Origin: Ricinus communis
Taxonomy: Eukaryota > Streptophyta > Magnoliopsida > Malpighiales > Euphorbiaceae
Direction: 5' to 3'
Length of the DNA: 64,000 nt
Assembly: GCF_019578655.1 (NCBI RefSeq)
Contig: NC_063264.1
Coordinates: forward strand, 12,689,213 to 12,753,212
Below the pieces are notes generated by a model. The model did not search any database and was not told where the DNA came from. It saw nothing but the letters and a program-made list of their open reading frames with translations. Positions 21,258-32,943 of the stretch are shown piece by piece. Position 1 is the stretch's first letter. Each line of letters begins with the position of its first letter. Position numbers and translations under genes: made by a program.

Positions 21258-24200
21258 CCATGATTCCTTATGCCAATCCTTGTTTCATCAGTAGTTCTCG
21301 TGCCTATAAGTACAAGGAATGATAGAGATCCCAATGGTGCAAATCTTGAATTAGAGTATTTAGGCATGCCTGGATACTCGACTTTCCTTCTTTCCTCCAA
21401 AAGATTCATCTGCGATTATTTGGAGAATGATATCAATACTCGGTTAACTAATTTTTTTCTTCGCATTTGTCCAAGTATTATATCGGTAAAAGCCTGAACT
21501 CCTCTTTGGTCAATGATTTTATTTTAGTTTATTCATCATTCTTTATTCATTTATTCATATTTAGCTCCTAGTTTCTTCTTCTTATGGAATGAGGGCTTTC
21601 GCATTATAGAAACTGCATGCAGCTGAATACTTGAGGCAAGTAAGCATATTATGGAATCAAGTTTTTGGTTCGTACAAGAACTTTGCAGACCAATCAAGAC
21701 TCATGCTAGCAAACGTAGATTTATCATGCTAGCAGACGAACAAATGAGAACATAGGTAGGATTTTGTATCCGATAAGGAAAGAAATTAGTATTTCTTTAT
21801 TCTCTTATATGGCTAAGTGTAAGGATCAAATCGAACTAATTTAAACCCAATGGTAGACAAAGAATACAAAGGTGAGCATATTATTTTTGTTTGTAACCTT
21901 ATGGGAGATCAAGTTTTGGGTTCGTACAAGAACTTTACAAACCAATCAAGACTCATGCTAGCAAACATAGATTTATCACGCTAACTAATGAATGAATGAG
22001 AACATAGGTAGGATTTTGTATCCGATAAGGAAAGAAATTGTCAGTTCTTTATTCTCTTCCATGGCTAAGGATAAGGATCAAATCAAATTGAATTAAACAT
22101 AATGGTAGACAAAGAAGACAAAAGAAAGGAAGGACGTGAGTGATAAGTCTAGTTTCGTTTATGTGAGTCTTCATAAGTCCGCAAAGTTGTTAAAAGAACC
22201 TATAACTCAACTCTCTACAAGGTAGAATACTGAAATAACATACTCACTAGCCTCAAATATTTAGTCGCATGCGGTTTTTATAGTGCAAAAGCCCTTAGTT
22301 CATAAAAAGAAGAAACTATAAGCTAAATATAAATAAATAAATGAAGATGAATAAACTAAAGTCAAATAAAGGAGTTGATTGGCCAACAACTCTTATAGTC
22401 CCAAATTTTATGAGCCAGCTTAATGAGAAAGGAAATTCACGTGGATCTACCTAATAACACTCTGGCCAAATTACTTCATCATATGTGTCACAAATATCAA
22501 AATGTACGCATTCCTGCTTGGATTAATCGAAAGCAATATAATTTCTCCATCATGAGTGTGGATTTGCCTCTCGTCCTACTTGATCATCAAGTCATGGTCC
22601 TCTAACACTGGTGAAGCTTATCAATTATATTTCCATGATTCCTTAATGAAGATAAGGCGAAATTCGTAGGGGCATACCTAATCACACTCGAACCCAATAT
22701 ACTCCATTATATGCCTTACAAATATCAAAAGGTGTGCATGGACGTGAGCAACAATTCTATGCTTGCTAGCACGAGTGTTGATAAGTCTGCAAAGTTCTTG
22801 AAAGAACCCATAATTTGAATTCCCCCAAGGTAGAAATTGAAATATTATGCTCACTAGGCTCAAGTATTCGACTGCATACAGTTTTTATAGTGTGAGAGCC
22901 TTCATTTCATAATAAGAAGAAACTAGAAACTAAATATGAATAAATAAATAAAGAAAGATGAATAAACTAAAGTCAAAACAAGAACTACAGAGGAGTTGAC
23001 TGGTCAACAACTCTCGTAGCTCCAAATTATAAGAGCCAGTGTAACGAAAATAAAATATAATTCGTGTGCCCTACCTAATAACACTCTAAACCAAATTACC
23101 TCATTATATGCGTGCCAAATATCAAAATCCTCATATTCTCGATTGTAACTAAAGTGAAATCATGAACAAGAGAGCAGTTAACTAGTCAACAACACTCGTA
23201 ATACCAAATTTTATGAGCCAACTTAACGAAAATAAGGAAAAATGTATGTAGGCCTATCTAATAACACTCCAATCCAAATTAGTTCATTATATGCATCACA
23301 AACATCAAAATGCTAGCATTAATGGTTCTATTATGCTTGAATTAATTGAAAACAACATGATTTCTCATTTATACCCGTGGATTTACATTTTGTGATCATC
23401 CAACTAAATCTCAATGCCATCGGTCAAGCTTGTCAATTGCGTGTATGATTGCCGCTTCTATGCGCTGTAACTCAATACTCGTGTTTATGCTCTTCAAATA
23501 AAACCAAACTATCATATTAGATAGAGATTAGAAAGAGAGGCACAAAAAAAAAGAATAAAATAAGAACATAGGCATGATTTAAACACAAGGGTAGACAAAG
23601 AACAAAAAAGAAAGGAAAGACGTGCGCAATAAGTCTATGTTCACTAGCACGATCTAGATAAGTCTACAAAGTTCTTGAAAGAACCCATAACTTGATTTCT
23701 CGCAAGGTAGAAAACTGAAGTAATATGCTCACTTGCCTTAAGTATTTAGTTGCATGCAGTTTCTATAGCGCGAAAGACCTCATTCCATAAGAAGAAGAAA
23801 TGAGAAGCTAAATACGAGTAAATAAATAAAGAATGATGAATAAACTAAAATCAAATCATGAACTAAAGAGGAGTTGACTAGTCAATAAATTTTGTAGTCC
23901 TAAATTTTCTTAGCCAACTTAACAAAAATAAGAAAAAATTCGTGTGGGCCAACCTAATTAATGGGCCGACTTAAATTACTTCATTATATGCATCCCAAAC
24001 ATCAAAATGCTCGCATTCCCATATGTACTATGCTTGGATTAATTGAAAACAACATGATTTCTCCCTTACACATGTGGATTTACAGCTCGTCCTGTTTGAT
24101 CATCAAGCTAAGCCCCAATAGTGCAAATCCTGAATCAGAATATTTGGACATGCCTCGATTCTCGGTGTTCCCTCTTTGCTCCAAAAGAATTATCTAGGAA

Positions 24201-24290
24201 ACTTCTATGAATGATATCAATACTTCATCAACTAATTCTATTTCTTCGCAATTGTCCAAGCATTAGATTGGTGCCTATGGTTTTGATGTG
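21258..24290. repeat. R1 repeats, mostly minus-oriented, with short plus segments
   Basis: R1 resumes after the LARD-like element. Reading by landmarks: minus to about 21488, plus to about 21745, minus to about 21872, plus to about 21985, then minus to about 24290. The plus-to-minus turns near 21745 and 21985 carry almost the same wording (ATGCTAGCAAAC, TAGATTTATCA, then GAACATAGGTAGGATTTT) as the turn near 12195. Several units in the long minus part are partial. No coding sequence is seen. Confidence 0.62.
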
Positions 24291-25084
24291 AACCTTGGCA
24301 ACTTGTGACAAGATCCAACATGCGGAATTGGAAAAATGATTCCCAAAAAAGCTAAATCCAATCTTTAATGAGTGATAGAAGAAATGGAAAAGATTCCCAA
24401 GAAATGGTAGAAGGTGAGTGATAAGTCAAGATGAACACCAGAAGAACAAGTTCTTAATAAGTTTGAAAAGTTTTAAAAAGAACCAAGTAAGAATAATCTC
24501 ACAATAATCTTATCTCAATAATGATCAATCCCTTGTGCCATTTGGCTAGATAGAGTTTAAATTGATAAAGACATAACTTAATTTCTTATTTGCATTAAGG
24601 AAATAAACTAATTAGGAATAAAATAAAGTATATCCTAAATAGAAGTTTTTCTAAATACAAAATAAGAAACTATGCTTAATTAGGGAATAATACAAGTCTA
24701 TTCTAAAAGGATACAATAAAAGTCTTCCAAAATAATAAAATAAGAAGCTTGATTGATTTGGTCAATCCTAATAAATAAAGATATGACTAAATCAATCAAT
24801 ATATATTCCTAAATAACTAAATAAGAAATGCCCACTATTTCCTCTTTGGTGTAGATGTTCTATTAGGTCAAGGAAGCACTAAAGTGGCCCCTCCTAAAGC
24901 TTCCTTTTTCAAAAAATTCATTTGCCCCCTTCCTTCTCAAGCCTATAATGTGCCATGGCTTGCTTAAGCCCAAATACAAGCCCAAATGATCATGCAAGAC
25001 TTGGCCAAGCTTGGGCTTTGATATTTACTTGCATTTACTGTTATGTCACACCCCAAATCCACCAAACTTTGAAAATCGGGGTTC
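24291..25084. other. Unassigned 0.8-kb interruption of R1
   Basis: R1 stops at GTGCCTATGGTTTT and resumes near 25085. Between lies AT-rich, non-coding sequence with a CCAAGCTTGGGC-containing stretch (about 24995-25017) and GTCACACCCCAAATCC near 25046, which resembles the edge of an LTR. I could not find matching ends or a target duplication, so the element type stays open. Confidence 0.4.
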
Positions 25085-26156
25085 TTGTTTATTTATTCAC
25101 TTTTTGCTTGTAGTTTCATGTTCTTATGGAATGAGGGCTTTCACACTATGAAAATTGCATGCATTCTAATATTTTAGGCTAGTGAGTATATCATTTCAAT
25201 CTTCTATATTGCAAGAAATCAAGTTATGGCTTCTTTTAAGAACTTTACAAACTTATGAAGACTCGCGCTAGCAAACCTGGACTTATCGCTCACATCTTTT
25301 CTTTCTTTTATATTCTTTGTCTACTCTTGTCTTTTGATCAGTTTGATTTGATCCTTACGCTTAGCCATATGGAAGAGAATAATGAACTCATAATTTCTTT
25401 CCTGATTGGATTTGTGATCCTTCTTATGTTCTCATTCTATTCATTTATTTTGTGTGTCTCTTTCTAATATCTGTCTATTATAATGTTTTAGTTTTATTTA
25501 GTGAGCACAGAGACGAGAAGGTTGAGTAAAAGCGCATGGAATCTGCAGTCATAAGCACTGAACTAATGCTTGGACAAACGCAAAGAAAGAAAATTAGTTG
25601 ATTTAATATTGATGTCATTCTCTAAATGATCATGAACGAATTTTTTTGAGGAAAGCGGGAACAACAGAAATGGAGGCATGCCTAATTATTCCGATTCTGG
25701 ATTTTCACCATTGGATTCTCCATTATTCTTCGTTCCTCTATGCACGAGTACTCCTAATGACACAAGGATTGGTATAAGGAATCATAAGAATGCAATTAAT
25801 AAGCTTCACATAAGGATTAGCGTAAGGAATAACAGGAATGTAATTAATAAGCTTGACTTCTGGCATTGGGGCTTAGCTCAATGATCAAGTAGGATGAGAC
25901 ATAAATCCACGTGTGTAAGATAGAAATTATATTACTTTTGATTAGTCCAAGCGGGAATTACTGTGTTCTGATGTTTGGCAAGCATATAATAAAGTAAATT
26001 GGCCCGGAGTGTTATTAGGTATCCTGACATGAATTTTTCCCTTATTTTCATTAAGGAATCATGGAAATGCAATTGATAAGCTTGTTCGATGGCATTAGAG
26101 TGTGACTTGGTGATCAAGCAGCATGAGATGGAAATCCACATGCATGGGGGAGAAAT
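25085..26156 (+). repeat. R1 repeat, plus-oriented copy
   Basis: A nearly full R1 unit with the landmarks TTCTTATGGAATGAGGGC (25122), TACGCTTAGCCATATGGAAG (25356), CTAATGCTTGGACAAACG (25563) and TGATCAAGTAGGATGAGAC (25881). A partial minus-reading stretch lies near 25980-26150, after which the Athila LTR begins. Confidence 0.62.
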
Positions 26157-27577
26157 TGATATGCGTAGAATACACACATCTAAATAGGGTTTTTAAGACT
26201 GATTTTATGTACATTTGGATGTGAATTGGTCCCAACACTCACCCTATGCGTCTGTTTGTGTGCATTAGGTCCAAAAGAAGCCAAAGAGTGATAAAGGAAA
26301 GAATTGGAGTAGAATTGGACGTCAAAGTTGTCGAAACAAGTCAAGTTTGCGTATAAGGAAGCTGAACATGGCCATGTTGGTTTTAACACTGGCCGTGTTC
26401 CCAACACGGTCACCAAAACGGCCGTGTTGGGTGCATTTGACAACAAGAAAATGATGCGTTAAGGAGCACGACCACAGAGAGTAACACAACCATTAGCATG
26501 GGGCCGTGTTCCCAACACAGCCATGTTTGCGGCAGCTAGACGAATTAATTAAAAGAAAGAAAAGAGGGAAATGCGATTCAGAAGGGGAGAACGTCCCAAA
26601 CCCTAATTTTTCTCTCCCTAAGGGTTTTCTAAGCTGGAACCAAGGAAAAAGGAGACTTGGACCAAGGTTTAAATTGGGTTCCCTTCAAAGATTGAAGATT
26701 GGGCGAGGTTTGTTGATTGGTTTCAATTTGAGCAAGAGGAACAAGAATCGATCCAATTCGAGCAAGAGGAATTGGGGCTGTTTACTCTCATCCAAGGGTG
26801 TAATCGAGTTTCTCTACCTTTACTCATTATTGTAATTGAATTCTTGTGGGTTTTGATAATGAACATGTTTAGCTAGATTGATTAAATCCATTAGGATTTC
26901 TTTACTATGTTGGCTAAATATTATATTATTGGATTGTTTGAGTTAGTTTTGTATTCTTCTTGGTTTCAGTATTAATAAGATAATGCATAATTCATGAGAC
27001 ATTGTGAATTGTGGTGTTTAGATTGCTTTATGTGATTGAGAAGTCCATTTGCCATTTGAAATTTTGAATAGTAAGGACTGGTAGTTAACACTTAGAGATA
27101 AGGTTGATTTACTCGCCGGATTAAGAATTAATAACTCTTAATAGTTTTAAATCATACTTAATGCTAATCTGTAGTAATCCGATAGGAAGAGATTCCATTA
27201 GGTTAGTGCAGGTTTAGGAATTCGGTAAGCTCGAGAGAGGAACCGGGATTCAATTCAGGATTTAGGCACGGGTAAGCAAGATTGGCAATCCATAAAATCC
27301 ATCTTTAGAATTCCATCACTTAGGCTCCTTTTTGGGTTTGTTTCTCTCTTTGCAATTGTCTTTTGATTGTTCCTTGTCCTTCGTTTACTTAATTGCACTC
27401 ATAACCATTAGCTGGTATGTTAGAACTTTCACACCCTATTTCAGACTAGATAACATAGCAAGCAGTAGTAACTCTAGGTTCACCCGATCTCCAGGGATAC
27501 GACCTTGATACTCACTAGTGCTAGGCTGCATCGATAGGTTCACTGCCTTAGGTGTAGGTTGCATAAAGAGCCCATCA
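26157..27577 (+). repeat. Athila-family LTR (5-prime type), 1421 bp
   Basis: Starts TGATATGCGTAGAATACACA and ends AGCCCATCA. It is followed after six bases by an Asp-tRNA primer site, so it is a 5-prime LTR. It carries CGGCCGTGTT-type palindromic motifs at 26370-26530 and a telo-box AAACCCTAA at 26598-26606. No matching internal region or 3-prime LTR in the same orientation follows in the window. Confidence 0.85.
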
Positions 27578-27583
27578 AGTTTT

Positions 27584-27599
27584 TGGCGCCGTTGCCGGG
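27584..27599 (+). other. Primer binding site, Asp-tRNA type, cut short
   Basis: TGGCGCCGTTGCCGGG matches 16 of the 18 bases of the usual Athila-type site complementary to the Asp tRNA 3-prime end. The final GA is replaced by TT, where the inverted gag piece begins. Confidence 0.85.
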
Positions 27600-27835
27600 T
27601 TGTGGAAGAGATTGCAGCCATCTCTTTGCTCTGTCCCTCAAGGAAAATGGAAACAATCTCAGCCGAATGGCATCATCAGTTGTTCCATTTATCTTGAATG
27701 TGTCACAAATCTCCAAAAAGTTAGAGATATGTGCATTGGGATCCTCGCTGGGCAATCCTCCAAATTGCACGCTTTGCTGGATCATCTGGATAACATTGGC
27801 CTTTATCTCAAGAGGATCATTGAATACTAAGTTTT
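27600..27835 (-). pseudogene. Inverted Athila gag fragment next to the primer site
   Basis: On the minus strand this reads EIKANVIQMIQQSVQFGGLP, then SEDPNAHISNFLEICDTFKI and FPFSLRDRAKRWLQSLP. It is the same gag core as at 310-515 on the plus strand. It points toward the primer site, opposite to the LTR it abuts, so it cannot be that LTR's own gag in place. The frame here is intact where the copy at 345 is shifted (MIQQSVQF here). Sequence upstream of it on the minus strand loses gag likeness by about 27840-27900. Confidence 0.85.
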
Positions 27836-28613
27836 CTACTTGGTTGTCTATTTTAGCCCGATCACAACATGCGAAGTTGCCATTTAAGCCAATATCTCAC
27901 AAGTTGAGCGTGCACTTTTAAAGAAAATGTACCAATGATAACTCCAATAATTTTTACATATTTTCTAAGGGTCCACCACAAAAAATGGTGATTTTTTTAT
28001 GTAAATTCTATCTTTTATGAATTTCTCAATTTTTAATATTTAAAAGATAAAAGAAATACTAAATGTGCTCAATTTTTTTTTTAATTTTTCTGGTGGTATA
28101 TTATACTATTCTTAACATATGTATAAAAAAATCAAACTAAAATTCCTTGAAATGAATTTTTTAAAGGGAGGGTGTGATTGGTGGAACATAGTGATGTCTA
28201 CTCCTGACAGACTTCAACATGCTTCTTAGCCTCTTTAGGTGGGTGCAATATGCCTCACCCCCTTGGAGGGCTGGGGAGGCTGGGCATGGGGGCATCTCTG
28301 AGCTGCAAGATAGGCATCGCTATCCATGAAATTGGCTTGTAAAAACCCTAGCCCCCTCATGCCTTGTCCCGGGTGTCACGGGCTTGATCTTTCTACCAAC
28401 GAACCGTGCGACACTAGCTACTTTCTTCTCGCAGACAAGTAAGCTAGTCAGCCTTACTCTTCGAATGCTAGGCAAAATGCTATCTAGGATGGCAAGACGA
28501 ACAAAAGAGAGCTAGAGACAACTTGGAGAGCTTTTGTAAAGAGAGCTTTCTTACTCTTTTACTTGATTATGCTTGATTTGCTTGATGATTACAAATGAAA
28601 TTTCTAAGCTATA
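27836..28613. other. Unassigned sequence between two Athila LTRs
   Basis: The first part (to about 28170) is very AT-rich. The second part (28190-28560) is more GC-balanced, with CCTCACCCCCTTGGAGGGC and CGGGTGTCACGGGCTTGATC. That style resembles an LTR or leader, but I find no matching ends. There is no convincing ORF or RNA gene. TGATGTG at 28614 opens the next LTR. Confidence 0.4.
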
Positions 28614-29819
28614 TGATGTGTGCTACTTGTGTTAGCTACAATCTAAGGCAGTGTACCTATTGATGCAGTCTAGCACTAATGGCGAGTATCAAGGTCGTAT
28701 TCCTCGGGAAAGTGAAAGCCAAGAGTTACTCCTTTGTTCTTTGTTATATTAACCTAAAATAAATGATGAATAATTTCTAAACTAACTAATAGCTACAAGC
28801 TAAGTTCTAAGGGAGATGCAAGAGCAATTGATAAATAAAATAACCAAGATAGGACAGCAAACCTAAAGGGAACCTAAACTAGTTGGCAATCAAACAAAAG
28901 ATAAAGGATTGGTGAGTCTAATTATGCTACCCGTGGATGAATTCTTAACCGAATTCGGTTTCTCTCTCGAGATAACCGAATTCCTAAACCTAATAACCTA
29001 AAGTTGGAATCTCTTCCTAACAATTGATTCTTAAATTAGCATTAAGCTTTAATCCGCCTCTATTAAGCTTTGTTAATTTTTAATTCGGCTAGTTAATTAT
29101 CCTTATCTCTAAGCGATTATTAACCAGTTCTTGCTATTCAAAATTTCAATTGCCAAATGGACTTCTCAATCACACAAAGCAATCTAAACACACAATTCAC
29201 AACGTCTCATGAATAATGCATTATCTTATTAATACTGAAAGCAAGAAGAATACAAAACTAACCTAAACAATCCAACAATATAATACTAAGCCAGCATAGT
29301 AAAGAAATCCCAATGGATTTAATCAATCTAGCTAATCATGTTCATTATCAAAATCCACAAGAATTCAGTTACAACAATGATTAAAGGTAGAGAAACCCGA
29401 TTACACCGTCGGATGAGAGTAAACAGCCCCAATTCCTCTTGCTCGAATTGAACCGATTCTTGTTCCTCTTGCTCGATTTGAAAACCAATCAATGAACCTC
29501 GCCCAATCTTCGATCTCTGAAGGGAATCCAATTGAAACCTTGATCCAAGTGTCCTCTTTCCTTGGTTTCAGTTTAGAAAACCCCTAGAGAGAGAAAAATT
29601 AGGGTTTGGGACGTTCTCCCCCGCTCCTTTTCCTTTCTTTCCTCTCTTCTTTGTTTTAATTAATTCCCCTGTCACAGCCAACATGGCCGTGTTTATGCCC
29701 GTGTTCTGAACACGGGCTGGTGTTTATGCCTGTGTTACTCTCTGTGGCCGTGCTCCCTAAGAACTTCCTTTTCTTTAATGTTTGATGTACCCATACTTAG
29801 CTTGTTTCGGCAGCTTTTG

Positions 29820-32771
29820 TCACGACCCCACCCGTGGTCCCATGACCGGCACTAGGGAATGGGTAGGCGTAAGGCCACCGAAACCCGTAGTAAGCCTGAC
29901 ACTCACTGACTTGAACAAATCTCATCTCAAATTAATATTATTAAAACCATAAATTATCTTAATAGCTACATTCTACATAAATACTTCGGTCTGCCAGAAA
30001 AACTAGGCGAGACCTGAAACTCAGAAAATTTACAACTGATACATCTACTATTACTACTGCGGAGAATCTAAGATTTACCAATTTACATACCAAATCAAAT
30101 ACATCACCCGATGATGAAGGAGTCAAGGATTCTTGAATAAGAGTCGGCGGGAGAACTAACGATCACGAATCGAAAAAACATAAATGGAGACCGCTACCCG
30201 AGAGTGAGTTAAAATCAAATAATCTAGGGACTATTGCTTCTTCTCAGAAAACATAGATTATTCAAATCAGTATATCAAACCATACTATAATCATACTCTA
30301 CTATTTCCTTCACATAAAATATTAATCATTCGAATCAAAATATCAACCATGCACGTAAATACAATCCATATTATAATCATACCACAATAAATTAATAAAT
30401 GAATAAATAAAAATATATTTTTACTTTTACGGGACGAGTGGCTCGGTAGAACCCTAAACCCCAAAATCTAGTAGCCATTCGGCTCTCTTAATCTAATAAG
30501 ACTGGCGCCCCAAGAGCAATGCTCGACCAGGGACCTTACCTCCAGTCTGGTCACTTAAGTATCCAAATAAGCCGGCGCTCCGAGAGCAATGCTCGACCAG
30601 GGACCTTACCTCCGGCAATCAACTGAACTCAGCCCAGAGAGCAATGCTCGATCAGGGCAAACAAATCCATAATAACCTTATGTCCATAATCATTACCGGT
30701 GCGCACGCGGTCCTGATGTAACCCATCAGGCGGCATGTTCTATAAGCCACATTTCCCAATTCGCAATCATCACATATAATAAATATCATTATCTGATGAA
30801 CTCAACCAACACATATCGAAATAAAGATTAAAGATTTAAGGTAAAACAACGTGCAATTTGTGAGGGGCAAAATAATAACATTTATCTTATTATAACATAC
30901 TAATAATAATATTTATATGATTTCAAATATTCATAATCAAGTGAAATCATTTATTTTGCGATACTAATAATCATAGTAAGCACAAATTCTAAATAGCATA
31001 TTAAAATCAGACTAGCAATAGCGCAAAGATTAAATGACTTTAACTCACAGGATTGGGCGACCTCCTAGCTCTGCTCCGGTGCCTCAGTTGGAGCGAGCCG
31101 AACAGACAGATCATCTAATCACGGAAAATAATTTATCAATATGCTGAGACAATCGATCATTAATCCTAGGTCTAGAATCCTAGGACTGACTGTTTAAGAA
31201 TCTCGACTCGGGAGAATTCTACCGAAAATCCGGCAGAACCTCCCCTACAACACGAACATTACCCCCCATAAAAACGGGTCCAGGACCTGCCAGAAAAACA
31301 CTCCAAATATCCAACAATTTAAACAACGGGAGTCGGGTCCCCAAACTTCACTATTTCCCGACTCCGCCACACAGTACAAAAACACGACTATGGCAGGCAA
31401 ACTGACAAACAATTATTTTTGACTCACAAATATCATCAAGTACTCAATATAACCCAAAAGACACAAATTTAAAATCAAAGGATTTCTAAAATTAACGGGC
31501 CAGAGAAAATTACCGAGATGCTCGATCGCTTGGTCGACTAGCCTCCGGCCGCCGGAGTCCGATCGACGATCCGAACACACCATCGAACTCACAACGACGC
31601 ACTGAAGACGATCCCGATTTTTTGATCTGACACCCGATCATCCGGAGAAATTTGCGGACGATCTCGACCGTCGATTTGCAAACGGAGCCTGATCGCCACC
31701 AAACCGGTGCCATCGCGAAGCTTGAGCCGAGGAGAGTCGGGATACGTCCTCTGATCGTCCATCCTCCACCGGAGCTCGCCGGAAAAACCAGATAACACGG
31801 CTGCCACCACTTCACCAGAACTCTCTCCTCCGGCCACCAAAACCGGCCACGCCGCTAAAAGGAAGCTCTCTCCAAGGGGAGGCCGATCGCCACCGAGATC
31901 GGCCGGAAGCGGCCGAACGGCCTTCAAAGCCGCTACCACACGTCGCGATTACGCCGCTCGCCGCTCCGGCGGCCAGCTCCGCGCCTCAGGCTCGCCACCG
32001 ACGCGCTGCAACGTCCTCTCTCTCTCTGCCGTGCCTCTCTCTCTCTCTCTCTTCCTTTCTTCTTCCCCGATTTTCTTTCCCTTTAATATCGACATTTGAC
32101 CCCTGAACTTTTCCTTATTATAATTTGGTCCCTCAACTTTCTTAATTACTTACAATTTCATCCTGCAGAATTCCAATTTAACCCCCAAACTTCTTTTTAG
32201 CCTTTCAATTAAGCTCCTAGCTATTTAATTTTGGCCAAATCCGAATTATTGAAAATACACAATTACAAAAATACCCCTGACCGACATATTTATTTACAAA
32301 AATACCAAGCTCACAAATTTCCATTAAAACCCCATAAAAATAACATTATACTTTCAATCCTTATTCCAAAATAAATTTCCAATTTAGTCCTAACACACAA
32401 TTAAATTAAATAATCAATTTCCAACTTAAAATTTAATACTACTAATCAATTATAAATACCAATTTTCCCAAAATTCTTTTATAAAAACATCCTTTATAAT
32501 TTCTACCGTAATTTTCCAATATATAATTTTACTTATATAAATATGCATTTGGGAAAAATTTTGAATAACTAAAATATAATCATTTCTCAAATAATTTACT
32601 TGAATAATTTCTTAAAATTTCAAACTAATTGGGTATAGAAAATAACTCATTTATTTGATTAATATTAAATTTTTCATTAAATCATTTCAAATTAAACCCA
32701 ATAATAATGAAGCTAAAATTAACTTAAATAAAAACTCATTATTAAATATATAAAAAATTTCGGGTGTTACA
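29820..32771 (-). mobile_element. Nested solo LTR of the LARD-like family, 2952 bp
   Basis: On the plus text it begins TGTCACGACCCC and ends GGGTGTTACA, the reverse complement of the ends of the LTRs at 14022 and 18442. The bases GCTTT flank it on both sides (29815-29819 and 32772-32776), a perfect target duplication inside the Athila LTR. There is no primer site, interior or second LTR, so it is a solo LTR. It carries the same GC-rich island (about 31500-32050), longer than in the other two copies, and the hairpin cluster (30505-30655). Confidence 0.92.
32014..32052. repeat. CT microsatellite
   Basis: Two runs of CT dinucleotides separated by GCCGTGC, at the edge of the GC-rich island in the nested solo LTR. 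The runs are absent at the matching place in the 14022 LTR. Confidence 0.8.
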
Positions 32772-32943
32772 GCTTTGACGTCCAATTATTCTCCAATTCT
32801 TCCCTTTATCATTCTTTGACTTCTTTTGGACCTAATGCACACAAACAAACGCATAGGGTGAGTGTTGGGACCAATTCACATCCAAATGTCCATAAAATCA
32901 TTCTTAAAAACCTTATTTAGATGTGTGTATTTTACGCACATCA

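Larger units (their letters stand above)
28614..32943 (-). repeat. Athila-family 3-prime LTR split by a nested insertion
   Basis: Minus-strand LTR running from TGATGTGCGTAAAATACACA at 32943 to CACACATCA at 28614. Without the nested 2952-bp insert and its duplicated five bases, it is about 1373 bp, matching its relatives. It has the telo-box (TTAGGGTTT at 29599-29607) and the CCGTGTT motifs (29680-29760). Its last 150 bases (CTAAGGCAGTGTACCTATTG in plus text) put it in the same subfamily as the LTRs at 46690 and 58917. Confidence 0.88.

Noticed and set aside
26506..26835. 109-codon open frame in the LTR at 26157, and a similar one at 47144-47365
   Set aside because: LTR leader sequence. The frame is not kept between LTR copies and has no domain.
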